Source: Rhodococcoides fascians NBRC 12155 = LMG 3623
GTDB lineage: Bacteria > Actinomycetota > Actinomycetes > Mycobacteriales > Mycobacteriaceae
Length of the DNA: 64,000 nt
NCBI RefSeq assembly: GCF_001894785.1
Contig: NZ_BCWW01000001.1
Location: 62,001-126,000 of the forward strand
Direction of reading: 5' to 3'
The notes under the pieces are model-generated. The model had not been told where the DNA came from. It saw nothing but the letters and a program-made list of their open reading frames with translations, and did no database searches. This document shows, one piece after another, positions 36,244-43,528 of this stretch; the first letter of the stretch is position 1, and the number at the start of each line of letters is the position of its first letter. A program made the translations under genes and the position numbers.

Positions 36244-36785
36244 GTCGCCAACCTTTCGCTCAATGTTGCTCGTGCTCTGGTCAATTGACCTCGTACTGCT
36301 CCTGCGGACAACGTCATGATCGCGCCGATCTCCGGATGGGTCAGGCCCTCGACCTCCCGAAGCAACCAGCAAGCCCGCTGCCGATAGGGCAACTCCGCCA
36401 GTGCCAAACCCAATTCGGCCATGAAGCTGTCTGCTTCGACGTCCGCCTCGGGATCACTGCCCGCGCCCGTGCTCTTGCGCTCGAATACCCAGTCTTCCGC
36501 AGGAGGAACGCTGCGACGCCGGCGATGATCTATCACTTTGTGCGAGACCAACGAGAACAGCCAGGTGCGCAGAGCCGAATCGCCCCGGAAGTTGTCGAGC
36601 CCCTTCCACGCTGCGACGAACGCGTCCTGCACCACCTCCTCTGCTGCACCCTGATCGGACAGCATGTTTCGGGCGTACCGAAACATCTCCGGTCCGTATC
36701 GGCCCACGATCTCCTCGAACGCATCCGTCTCGCCGAGCGCGGCTGCGCCGACGAGTACGCGGTCCGACGCATCTCTCCACTCCAT
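36228..36785 (-). CDS. ECF-type RNA polymerase sigma factor
   Basis: 185 residues. Region 2: DAFEEIVGRYGPEMFRYARN, GAAEEVVQDAFVAAWKGLDNF and ALRTWLFSLVSHKVIDHRRRR. Region 4: ALAELPYRQRACWLLREVEG and THPEIGAIMTLSAGAVRGQLTRAR with the helix-turn-helix. No region 3 or 1.1, so it is group IV (extracytoplasmic function). The likely regulon is the neighbouring Asp23 genes on both sides, given the divergent layout. No zinc anti-sigma gene follows; an Asp23-like gene overlaps its end by 16 bp instead. Confidence 0.9.
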   Translation of the reverse strand: MEWRDASDRVLVGAAALGETDAFEEIVGRYGPEMFRYARNMLSDQGAAEEVVQDAFVAAWKGLDNFRGDSALRTWLFSLVSHKVIDHRRRRSVPPAEDWVFERKSTGAGSDPEADVEADSFMAELGLALAELPYRQRACWLLREVEGLTHPEIGAIMTLSAGAVRGQLTRARATLSERLATWRTR

Positions 36786-36905
36786 CGGGCCCCCAGACGT
36801 AATCTATGACGTAGGTCACTTTATTTGTACGTGCGTTTCGGTGATCGAGCTACGACCAACTCCTGACACACACTGTGCACCACTACTCAGCGAAGAGAGG
36901 CAGTC
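36786..36905. promoter_or_regulatory. Divergent promoter region of ECF sigma gene and Asp23 operon
   Basis: 120 bp between the two starts. It contains GACGTA twice (36796-36801 and 36808-36813) and the small palindrome TGAC-GTAG-GTCA (36807-36818). GAGAGGCAG just before ATG 36906 is a good ribosome site. Specific -35/-10 boxes could not be assigned. Confidence 0.35.
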
Positions 36906-37394
36906 ATGAGCTCCACGACGGACACCAAGGCAACCGTATCCGCAGCAGGCGAAGGCAAGACCGACATCACCACGAAGTCGGATTCCGTGCTCGTCAGCTC
37001 GCAGGGCCGCACCACCATTGCCGATACCGTCGTCTCGAAGATCGCCGGCATCGCCACCCGTGAGGTCCAGGGCGTACATGCCGTCGGCGGCGGAGCGAGC
37101 CGCGCCATCGGTGCCCTGCGCGAGCGTATCCCGGGTGCCCGCGTCAACCAGTCGCAGGGCGTCTCGGTCGAGGTCGGCGAGCGTCAGGCAGCGGTCGACA
37201 TCGACATCGTCGCCGATTACGGCGTCTCGATCGCAGACCTCGCAGCAGGCATTCGTCGCAACGTCATCAACGCCGTCGAGCGCATGACGGGCCTCGAGGT
37301 CACCGAGGTCAACATCGTCGTTCACGACATCTACCTGGACGACGGCTCGGACGAAGAGGAGACCACCGAGACCGCCTCCACCCGAGTGCAGTGA
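36906..37394 (+). CDS. Asp23/Gls24 family envelope stress response protein
   Basis: 162 residues; the Asp23 domain is about 30-140: GRTTIADTVVSKIAGIATREVQGVHAVGG is the conserved N-terminal helix and turn, SVEVGERQAAVDIDIVADYG the strands and NVINAVERMTGLEVTEVNIVVHDI the end. The tail is acidic. Such proteins form a layer at the membrane through AmaP and help against alkaline and cell-wall stress. First gene of the operon with four further overlapping or close relatives and a membrane anchor gene at the end; a good ribosome site (GAGAGGCAG) precedes it. Confidence 0.9.
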   Translation: MSSTTDTKATVSAAGEGKTDITTKSDSVLVSSQGRTTIADTVVSKIAGIATREVQGVHAVGGGASRAIGALRERIPGARVNQSQGVSVEVGERQAAVDIDIVADYGVSIADLAAGIRRNVINAVERMTGLEVTEVNIVVHDIYLDDGSDEEETTETASTRVQ

Positions 37395-37681
37395 CCGACC
37401 CGAACCCGACGGACCGTGACAAGTCCGAGGACATCGCAGACGCCGTACAGGCGATCGACGGTGTCGTCGGGCTGCACGGCGGCATGTTCGGCGAGGCTGC
37501 GACCTATCTACCCGGACGCCGCGTCGCCGGCATCCGGATCGCAGACGACGGCACCGAGGTACACGTCACTCTCCAGTTCGGCTACGCCGTACGGGAGACC
37601 GCCGAGGCAGTGCGTAGCACCGTCGCGGCAATGGTCGACGGGCCCGTGCACGTCACAGTCGAGGATGTCGTGCGGGTCTGA
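37391..37681 (+). CDS. Small Asp23-like protein
   Basis: 96 residues from a GTG that overlaps the Asp23 stop (GTGA). GVVGLHGGMFGEAATYLPGRRVAGIRI followed by TEVHVTLQFGYAVRETAEAVRSTVAAMVDGPVHVTVEDVV resembles a minimal Asp23 domain: first strand pair, helix and a final VxVxDV strand. No membrane segment. In related operons such a small protein lies between Asp23 and AmaP genes. Probably part of the same envelope complex; function inferred from context. Confidence 0.75.
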   Translation: MTDPNPTDRDKSEDIADAVQAIDGVVGLHGGMFGEAATYLPGRRVAGIRIADDGTEVHVTLQFGYAVRETAEAVRSTVAAMVDGPVHVTVEDVVRV

Positions 37682-37700
37682 ATTGTGCGAGTCTGACCAG

Positions 37701-37985
37701 GTGAACGAGCATTCAGCGCGCGACCGGGCCGCCGCGTACAAGGCGGCCCGGCGCGCTGTGGCCCGAGAACACCACCCCGACATCGGTGGTGATCCCGCCC
37801 GGTACATGGCAGAGCTCGCGGAAGTCGACCGCCGGTTCGCCGTACTTCCGTCGACTCCGATCAACACTGCCAGCGCACCGACAGCGTTCCGCTCGTCCTC
37901 GGTACCGACGCCACTGCGCACACTGCCGAAACGCATCGCCCGGCTCCGCAAACGCGTCACTCGACGCAACTACTTCGACATCTGA
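37701..37985 (+). CDS. Mini J-domain-like protein
   Basis: 94 residues from GTG 37701. AAYKAARRAVAREHHPDIGG contains H25-P26-D27, the HPD tripeptide of DnaJ, in the right setting (basic helix before, GGDP and an acidic helix YMAELAEVDRRFAVL after). The rest is short and basic (TPLRTLPKRIARLRKRVTRR), with no Gly/Phe or zinc region. J-domains recruit and activate DnaK, so this one may bring Hsp70 to the Asp23 envelope complex, with the basic tail as a membrane or nucleic-acid contact. It sits between two Asp23-type genes of the operon, 19 bp after the previous stop. The first part of the J-domain is missing. Confidence 0.65.
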   Translation: MNEHSARDRAAAYKAARRAVAREHHPDIGGDPARYMAELAEVDRRFAVLPSTPINTASAPTAFRSSSVPTPLRTLPKRIARLRKRVTRRNYFDI

Positions 37986-38024
37986 ACCCTCGACATCCGA
38001 ACACTCTGACTGGAGATCAAGACC

Positions 38025-38204
38025 ATGACCACTGCAACCATCGGTTTGTTCGTGGGACTTTTGCTGGCCATCGCCGCAGCAGCCGGCGGCTTCACCGGCT
38101 TCCTCATCGCCATCGTCCTCGGCGGACTCGGTTTCTTCGTCGGCCGCTACATCGACGGTGAACTGGATCTGAACTCGATCATGCGTGGTCGCGGTCGTGA
38201 CTGA
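38025..38204 (+). CDS. DUF2273-like small membrane protein (59 aa)
   Basis: ATG 38025 to TGA 38204 encodes 59 residues: two hydrophobic helices (ATIGLFVGLLLAIAAAAGGF and FLIAIVLGGLGFFVGRYIDG) and a short polar tail LDLNSIMRGRGRD. The G-x-x-x-G-R-x-x-D/E-G motif after helix 2 is typical of DUF2273 proteins that accompany Asp23/AmaP in envelope-stress operons. An SD-like GGAG lies 11-14 bp upstream. It overlaps the next gene's GTG by 8 bp. Too small for most gene-size cut-offs. Confidence 0.78.
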   Translation: MTTATIGLFVGLLLAIAAAAGGFTGFLIAIVLGGLGFFVGRYIDGELDLNSIMRGRGRD

Positions 38205-38610
38205 CACAGCAGCAGCCCCCACGACCCCCGGGACACCGGCAGCAACCCCGGGGTCACTCGCGGACCCCGGCGATCGCGGTTCCCTGGAGATCAAGCACAA
38301 GGCAGTCGAACGCCTGGCCGTTCTGGCGGCCCGCGGTACCGACTCCGTCACCGACCGCCAGCCCGGACTGCACCTCCTCGGTGGGCGTGATCTGCCGAAG
38401 GCCGATGTGACGATCACCGGCGAGCGCGTGCGAGCAAAGGTCTCCGTCGGAGTCACCTGGCCCTCACCGTTGGCGAAAGTGGCTGCGAACGTTCGCGCCG
38501 CCGTGGCCAGAGACCTGTCCGAACTCGGTATCTACACCGTCGACCGAGTCGACGTGACCGTCGAATGCATACCGGCCGAGCCCACCAGCGAAGAAGGGAG
38601 AGTGCAGTGA
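38197..38610 (+). CDS. Asp23/Gls24-like protein
   Basis: 137 residues from GTG 38197 (GTG 38185 also possible). An Ala/Pro/Thr-rich leader is followed by LEIKHKAVERLAVLAARGTDSV and KADVTITGERVRAKVSVGVTWPSPL, VAANVRAAVARDLSELGIYTV and VDVTVECIPAE, which give the strand-helix order of an Asp23 domain. Overlaps the DUF2273-like gene by 8 bp and the next gene by 4 bp. Probably one of the partners in an envelope-associated Asp23 assembly. Confidence 0.72.
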   Translation: MTDTAAAPTTPGTPAATPGSLADPGDRGSLEIKHKAVERLAVLAARGTDSVTDRQPGLHLLGGRDLPKADVTITGERVRAKVSVGVTWPSPLAKVAANVRAAVARDLSELGIYTVDRVDVTVECIPAEPTSEEGRVQ

Positions 38611-39149
38611 CAGAGCAAGCAAGCAAGAAGCCGGTGGCCAACCCCACCGCAGCTGTTCCGGCCGTCCTGTTCGCTCTCGTTCTCATCGCCGCCGGAGTCG
38701 TACTCGGCCGCGAGGCGCTGCTGAAGCTGGGCGCTCTCGACGGCTCCGAGTGGGTCGGCCCGGCCGCGTCGAACCTCGACGGGCTCACCGCTCAGCAGTG
38801 GATGCTGCCCGCAGGTATCGCCGCCGTCGTCATCGGATTCGTTCTCGTGTTCGTGGCAATTCGCCCACGTCGTCGCACCCACCGTGCTCTCACCGAGCAG
38901 GGCGTCTGGCTTCGTAAGGGCGACGTCGCTGCCGTCGCGCGATCTGCCGCCCTGGACAGTGTGGGCGTCGACACCGCGTCCGCCAAGGCAGGCAACAAGA
39001 AGGTGACCGTCGCCGTCTCCACCGTGGCCGGTACCGACACCTCGGCTCTGAAGTCCGCGGTCGTGACGTCCGTGGACGACGCCCTCCGCCCACTCGCGTC
39101 GGCACCCAAGGTGCGCACCCGAGTGCGAACGACAGGACAGGCCTCATGA
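38607..39149 (+). CDS. DUF6286-type membrane protein of the Asp23 operon
   Basis: 180 residues from GTG 38607, overlapping the previous stop by 4 bp. Two membrane helices (AVPAVLFALVLIAAGVVLG and MLPAGIAAVVIGFVLVFVAI) are followed by a basic stretch RPRRRTHRALTEQ and a soluble domain (VWLRKGDVAAVARSAALDSV, NKKVTVAVSTVAGTDT) similar to the DUF6286/Asp23-like C-terminal half. It resembles the AmaP layout (two helices then an Asp23-like domain) and may anchor Asp23 to the membrane. The next gene starts 13 bp later. Confidence 0.75.
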   Translation: MTEQASKKPVANPTAAVPAVLFALVLIAAGVVLGREALLKLGALDGSEWVGPAASNLDGLTAQQWMLPAGIAAVVIGFVLVFVAIRPRRRTHRALTEQGVWLRKGDVAAVARSAALDSVGVDTASAKAGNKKVTVAVSTVAGTDTSALKSAVVTSVDDALRPLASAPKVRTRVRTTGQAS

Positions 39150-39162
39150 AAGGACAGCAGCT

Positions 39163-39762
39163 GTGAAACGTGCAACCGCATCGCTCGACCGCACCGGCAC
39201 AGCCGTCGTCGGGCTGGCTCTGATCGCTCTCGGCGGCGGAGCTATCGCGTGGGAACGTGGCGAGCTTCCCGGCCGCGAGCGGCTGGACGCCGCGTTTGTC
39301 GACACCGCCGTCGACGCCGGTTGGTGGCCCTGGGCTCTCGGCGTAGCCGCTGTCGTGCTGATCCTGCTGGGTCTGTGGTGGTTGCTCGCGCACCTGCCGC
39401 GCCGATCGGTCGGGACCGTGGCCTTCGGATCCACGTCGGCCGAGGTCACGAACGTGGACGGTACCCATGTCGACGGCAGGCTCAGCGTCGACCTGGGCAC
39501 CGCGGCCCGTAGTGCAGCCAAGTCGCTGGCAGGTCACGACGGAATCGTCTCGGCCTCCGGTCGCTCGGTCTCGGACAGGGGACAGCGCGTGGTCGAGATC
39601 GTCGCGACGCTCGACCCAGCCGTCACGTCCCTCGAGCAGGTGTCGGGCGCCGCAGCACGGACCCGTGACGACATCGCGACCTCACTCGACGGAACTCCAG
39701 CCAAGGTGCGAATTCTGTTGCAGTGCGGCAAGTCTCGTAAGCAGTCGGCGCGCGTCAGCTGA
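39163..39762 (+). CDS. AmaP-type alkaline shock membrane anchor protein
   Basis: 199 residues from GTG 39163, with AAAGGAC as ribosome site. Two membrane helices (AVVGLALIALGGGAIAW and WALGVAAVVLILLGLWWLL) and a C-terminal Asp23-like domain: GRLSVDLGTAARSAAKSLAGHDGIVSASG, RVVEIVATLDPAVTS and RTRDDIATSLDGTPAKVRILLQ. AmaP anchors Asp23 to the membrane in Gram-positive bacteria. Last gene of the operon; its end overlaps the convergent endonuclease gene by 8 bp. Confidence 0.8.
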   Translation: MKRATASLDRTGTAVVGLALIALGGGAIAWERGELPGRERLDAAFVDTAVDAGWWPWALGVAAVVLILLGLWWLLAHLPRRSVGTVAFGSTSAEVTNVDGTHVDGRLSVDLGTAARSAAKSLAGHDGIVSASGRSVSDRGQRVVEIVATLDPAVTSLEQVSGAAARTRDDIATSLDGTPAKVRILLQCGKSRKQSARVS

Positions 39763-40735
39763 CTCCGGAGAACTCGATCTCCCCGATCAGACCGTGGTGG
39801 TCCGATCCCGGGAGGTCGATTCTTTCCAGTGATCGGGCGTGCCCGGAATTGGTGAGAATGTGGTCGATGCCGACGACGGCCGGAGTGCCCTTGTCCGTGG
39901 GATAGGTCGGGATCAGCCCCATCCCCAATTGTGCTGCAGCGTCGGTATATCCGGCATCGAGTAGGTTCCTGAACTTCTTGTGCGAATACGTGGTGTTGAA
40001 ATCACCACTGACGATGACGGGACCGCTTGCCGACACCGCCTCGAGATCGCTACGGAGCGTGTCCAATTCGGCGGTCCAGATATCGGCCGGGGTGACGTAT
40101 GCCGGGCCGGGATGGACGGCCAGCAGCGTCACTGGCTCCGATCCGGGAACGTCGACGGAGGTGGCCAGGTTCACGGGCCCGTAGCCGGCGAGTTCGCGGT
40201 TGTCGGACAGCGGTGTGCGACTGTAGATTCCGGCACCTCCGCCACCCGTCGGCAACGCTCGCAGGTAGCTGTACGGAAAGAGTTGCTCCATGCCGGCATC
40301 CCGTAGCCCGAGCACCGACGCATCGGTCAGCTCTTGGATCGTCACGACGTCGACGGCGTTGTCGCGTGCCGATCCGACGACGACCGACGGATCGGCGCTG
40401 CCCACCATCAGGTTGGCCTGCATCACCCGCAGCCGGACGGCATCGCCGCTCGCCTCGTCCTGGGATGCCGCGTCGGCCACGTACAGAGGTGCGTACGCCA
40501 CTGCGGCTGCTGCCAACACGACCGCGGACACCGCCGCCAGAATCCATTGCCTACCGATCAGCGCGACGACGGCACCGACCACGACAGCAACGAGCATCAG
40601 GGGAACGAACGATGCCAGCGCGATCAGAACGTTGATGCGGGTGTCGGTGTAGTACGCCCCCATCGCTACCAGTCCGGTGACGATGCCCAGCGTCGCGATC
40701 GTTCCGGTGAGAATCCGTACCCAGGTTCGCTGCAT
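39755..40735 (-). CDS. Endonuclease/exonuclease/phosphatase family membrane protein
   Basis: 326 residues from ATG 40735. Three membrane helices fill residues 1-95 (TWVRILTGTIATLGIVTGLV, IALASFVPLMLVAVVVGAVV, ILAAVSAVVLAAAAVAYAP). The extracytoplasmic EEP domain follows: RLRVMQANLMVG, VVTIQELTDASV (catalytic Glu), VIVSGDFNTTYSHKKFRN and IDHILTNSG then SDHHGLIGEIE (final Asp-His). All the metal and catalytic residues of the DNase I/nSMase fold are there. Substrate could be DNA, phospholipid or inositol phosphate. It follows the lipase gene by 14 bp on the minus strand and overlaps AmaP at the tail. Confidence 0.88.
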   Translation of the reverse strand: MQRTWVRILTGTIATLGIVTGLVAMGAYYTDTRINVLIALASFVPLMLVAVVVGAVVALIGRQWILAAVSAVVLAAAAVAYAPLYVADAASQDEASGDAVRLRVMQANLMVGSADPSVVVGSARDNAVDVVTIQELTDASVLGLRDAGMEQLFPYSYLRALPTGGGGAGIYSRTPLSDNRELAGYGPVNLATSVDVPGSEPVTLLAVHPGPAYVTPADIWTAELDTLRSDLEAVSASGPVIVSGDFNTTYSHKKFRNLLDAGYTDAAAQLGMGLIPTYPTDKGTPAVVGIDHILTNSGHARSLERIDLPGSDHHGLIGEIEFSGVS

Positions 40736-40749
40736 CGCACCGAGAGTAG

Positions 40750-42048
40750 CTACGCCCTGACGCCGACGGTCAATGCTCGGACGGTTGTCCAGGTCAGAGA
40801 CATCAAGCCCCGTACAGCCGCGAACGAGAACGCCGTCGACCACACCGTTCTGGTCGCCGGTTCGGCAACAGGAAGGCCGGCAAAGCGATCGGCCAGCCAG
40901 TCGAGGGTCAGGGGCGCACTGAGCGGATGCAGCGACAGGTGCTCGCTCAGCCGATCTCGCAGGTAGGTGACGTGTGCGCCGGCTTCGAGATACCGATCGA
41001 CCTGGCCGTCGACGTCGTCGACGGCAATGATCTGGTCGTGCACGGCCTGCACGACCAGCAGCGGCACCGACGGCGCAGTGCGACCGGGCTGGATGTCCTG
41101 GAACACCTGCACGATCTCGGGTAGGGCGAGCAGGTCGGCAAGCGGAATGTCGATGTAGTTGTCGAGATCGTGCCGAGCCAGCCGCCTGACGGCGCGAACG
41201 GTCGTCATCGATTCGACGGAATCGAGAATGCGCATTCCGTCCTCGCTGACGTACTGACGCACCACACGATCGAGATCGGGGTAGGTGCGTCGCAGTCCCG
41301 CGACAACAAGCGTCGGCAGAGCCGCGTGCAGCGTCGCGTTGAGCCTGGTGAACGCAGAACCCGGATCGCCGACGGGGGAGCCGAGGGCGGCACCGACGAG
41401 CTCGAGCTCCGGCGCGTATTCGGGGGCCATCTCCGCGGCCCACGACGTCGCCAGCCCGCCGCCCGAATATCCCCACAATGCGACGGGTGTGCTCTCGTGC
41501 AGCTCCAACGACTCGAACGACAGCGCCGCGCGGATCGCGTCGAGTGTGCAGAATCCTGGCTCCTGCGGCGACCCCCAATGTCCGTCCGGTCCCTCGTGGT
41601 CGGGGATCGAGATGGTCCATCCGCGGCGCAGGGCATGCAGAACCAGCAGAAACTCGAACTGGGGAACTGCGCCGAGGGCCTTCGAGCCCCGTCGAAGCGC
41701 GTAGGACGGGAAGCACGAGGACGCAACGCCGTCGATGGCGCACTGGTACGAGAGCAACACCGGTTCGGCATTCTGCGGCCGCAGCACCGTCGTCACACTG
41801 GCCTGCGGTACACCGCCCAGATCGGCGGTTCGGTACAGCAGCTGCCATGCGTCGACTCGCTGTCGCACGTGGCCGAACATCGCGACCTCGACCGGCCTCA
41901 CCTTGAGGATCGTCCCCGGTAGAGCTGCTTCGTAGCCCTCGGGCGCGGCGTAGAACGGGTCGTTCTCCGGCCTGGTCGCGTCCTCACAGCTCGGCCATTT
42001 TTCCACCGGCCAGGACTGTTCGTCCGCCATCGATCTGTCGACGCTCAT
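40750..42048 (-). CDS. Secretory lipase (LIP)-family esterase
   Basis: 432 residues of the PF03583-type lipase family common in mycobacteria and rhodococci. N-terminal DPFYAAPEGYEAALPGTILKVR is the family start; nucleophile elbow GYSGGGLATSW holds the catalytic Ser; the later VVQAVHDQIIAVDDV supplies Asp and SEHLSLHPLSAPLTLDWLADR the His. CEDATRPE and CAID/CFPSY Cys residues could pair. No clear signal peptide is seen at the N-terminus (MSVDRSMADEQSWP), so localisation is uncertain. Acts on acyl glycerols or related esters. Followed after 14 bp by the EEP gene. Confidence 0.88.
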   Translation of the reverse strand: MSVDRSMADEQSWPVEKWPSCEDATRPENDPFYAAPEGYEAALPGTILKVRPVEVAMFGHVRQRVDAWQLLYRTADLGGVPQASVTTVLRPQNAEPVLLSYQCAIDGVASSCFPSYALRRGSKALGAVPQFEFLLVLHALRRGWTISIPDHEGPDGHWGSPQEPGFCTLDAIRAALSFESLELHESTPVALWGYSGGGLATSWAAEMAPEYAPELELVGAALGSPVGDPGSAFTRLNATLHAALPTLVVAGLRRTYPDLDRVVRQYVSEDGMRILDSVESMTTVRAVRRLARHDLDNYIDIPLADLLALPEIVQVFQDIQPGRTAPSVPLLVVQAVHDQIIAVDDVDGQVDRYLEAGAHVTYLRDRLSEHLSLHPLSAPLTLDWLADRFAGLPVAEPATRTVWSTAFSFAAVRGLMSLTWTTVRALTVGVRA

Positions 42049-42108
42049 ATCCCACCGCTTCTTGTCCGAGTCTCTTCGTCACACTAACTTGCCCTGAACG
42101 GCCCCTTT

Positions 42109-43356
42109 TCATGCAGCCTGCTGCCAGTTGGTGATCAGAACGTCGGTCGCGTAGCTCAGGTCGAGGCCTTCCCCGCCCCAGTTCGGGACAATGGCGTCGG
42201 GTTCGATGTGCTGATATTGCCGCCGGAGGACCTCCGCGTCTCCGGACAGCGCCGGCGCATGAACCATCTCTGCTCCCGATGGGTGCCGGAACGTGAATCG
42301 TTGGTTGCCGAGGGATTCGATGAGGAAGTAGCCGTCGTGCAGTGCTCGATGGTGTTCGCCGCACAGGAGAACCAGGTTGTCGAGCGACGTCGCACCTCCC
42401 CGCGAGCGGTAGGTGACGTGGTGAGCATGCAGAAACCGGGTGCGCCCGCACCCGGGCACCGAGCAGCATCGATCGCGAATGATCAACTGACGCAACTGGG
42501 TTCGACTCGGAGCTTTGGCCGTGGTACTCCACCGCACAGTTTTTCCCAGCCGGCCGTGACCGACGACTCGCATGACCGATGAACACAACACCTGGGCGAG
42601 AGTTTCGTCGTCCAGACCAGGTCCGTCGTCGAAATGAGCATGATCGCACCCTGCTTCGCTGCTGTCTCCGAGGTGTACCAACACTTCCGCGGCAGGTGAG
42701 ACGACCGGCGAATCGATGGCGTCACACACCATCTCCGCCATTGCGACGAGCGCAGGGACGGGGTTCGGCGGTGCCGGGGCCGACCGGTCACCCTCGGATT
42801 CCACCTCCGTGCGAGTGCGCTCGTACTCGGCCCTGGTCACCGCAGCCAGAAATCGCTTGCCGTCCTCGGGCCGAAAGCGCGCCGTCACCACGAGCGAGCC
42901 GTCCTCGTCGTCCCAGCGCCACCGTCCCACACACGGATCGAGGTCGACACCGTTGCCCCTGGTCGGCCTCATCGCCTTCTTCAGACCACGGCAGAGACGT
43001 TCGATGTGCGCGGCGGGTGCATCGAGCGCCTTCTGCAACAGTGACGCTTCGTTGTCGGCTGTTGCGACACGGGTCATCGCGCGCACCTTCGAGTACGACA
43101 CCGTGCCGCTCAGGTACGCAGAGGTGATCAGCGGCAGCTCTCGCATCGCCTTGGCCACCCGTACCTGCTCACGGGCAGTGTGCAGATCGACTCCCGCGCG
43201 CCAGGACAACCAGTGCGCACAGGACCTCGTCTCCCACGCGGCCCACCCACGTCGATCATCGAACTCACCGACCAGGATCAGATACTGCGCAGATGCAGCC
43301 GCGATCTGGCCCGCCAGCGCGCATATCTCCGTCTCGATGTCTGCAGTCTTGACCAT
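42109..43356 (-). CDS. DUF222 / HNH endonuclease (13E12 repeat-type) protein
   Basis: 415 residues. Residues about 1-300 are DUF222 (ADIETEICALAGQIAAASAQ, AWETRSCAHWLSWRAGVDLHTAREQVRVAKAM and YSKVRAMTRVAT). The HNH nuclease domain is at about 325-375: CSVPGCGRTRFLHAHHV and LDNLVLLCGEHHRALHDG, with zinc-type CxxC and the H-H/N/H residues. These 13E12-type proteins are multicopy and mobile-like in mycobacteria and rhodococci, and several are induced by DNA damage. ATG 43356 starts the family sequence, and an SOS-like box lies 12-36 bp upstream. Confidence 0.88.
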   Translation of the reverse strand: MVKTADIETEICALAGQIAAASAQYLILVGEFDDRRGWAAWETRSCAHWLSWRAGVDLHTAREQVRVAKAMRELPLITSAYLSGTVSYSKVRAMTRVATADNEASLLQKALDAPAAHIERLCRGLKKAMRPTRGNGVDLDPCVGRWRWDDEDGSLVVTARFRPEDGKRFLAAVTRAEYERTRTEVESEGDRSAPAPPNPVPALVAMAEMVCDAIDSPVVSPAAEVLVHLGDSSEAGCDHAHFDDGPGLDDETLAQVLCSSVMRVVGHGRLGKTVRWSTTAKAPSRTQLRQLIIRDRCCSVPGCGRTRFLHAHHVTYRSRGGATSLDNLVLLCGEHHRALHDGYFLIESLGNQRFTFRHPSGAEMVHAPALSGDAEVLRRQYQHIEPDAIVPNWGGEGLDLSYATDVLITNWQQAA

Positions 43357-43367
43357 GAATGCCCCCA

Positions 43368-43391
43368 CTCGTCGAATGTATGTTCGACGAG
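43368..43391 (-). promoter_or_regulatory. LexA (SOS) box upstream of the DUF222-HNH gene
   Basis: CTCGTCGAA (43368-43376) and TTCGACGAG (43383-43391) are perfect 9-bp inverted arms with spacer TGTATG. The core TCGAAT-GTAT-GTTCGA (43372-43387) matches the mycobacterial/actinobacterial SOS box TCGAAC-N4-GTTCGA at all but one base. It begins 12 bp before the ATG of the DUF222-HNH gene, so LexA would repress that gene. Confidence 0.7.
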
Positions 43392-43528
43392 AGTACGACG
43401 GGGCGCCGACAAGAACGGCGAGAAACCGACGCACCCGTCCCCGCGGGGACGTCGTCGGGGTTGCTTTCTCGCCCGCGGGCCCGATACTGAGCATCAGATG
43501 CTGGATCCGACGGAAAGTGGGTGTGGCC

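Noticed and set aside
39755-41848. One very long minus-strand protein across the EEP and lipase genes
   Set aside because: It is an open frame running from the EEP gene into the antisense-phase of the lipase gene; family sequence begins only at ATG 40735 and the lipase is well supported in another frame.
42716-43528. Extension of the TIGR04222 protein to an upstream start
   Set aside because: The extra 271 codons run opposite the DUF222-HNH gene, are Arg/Ser-rich and show no family sequence; the TIGR04222 domain starts at ATG 43529.
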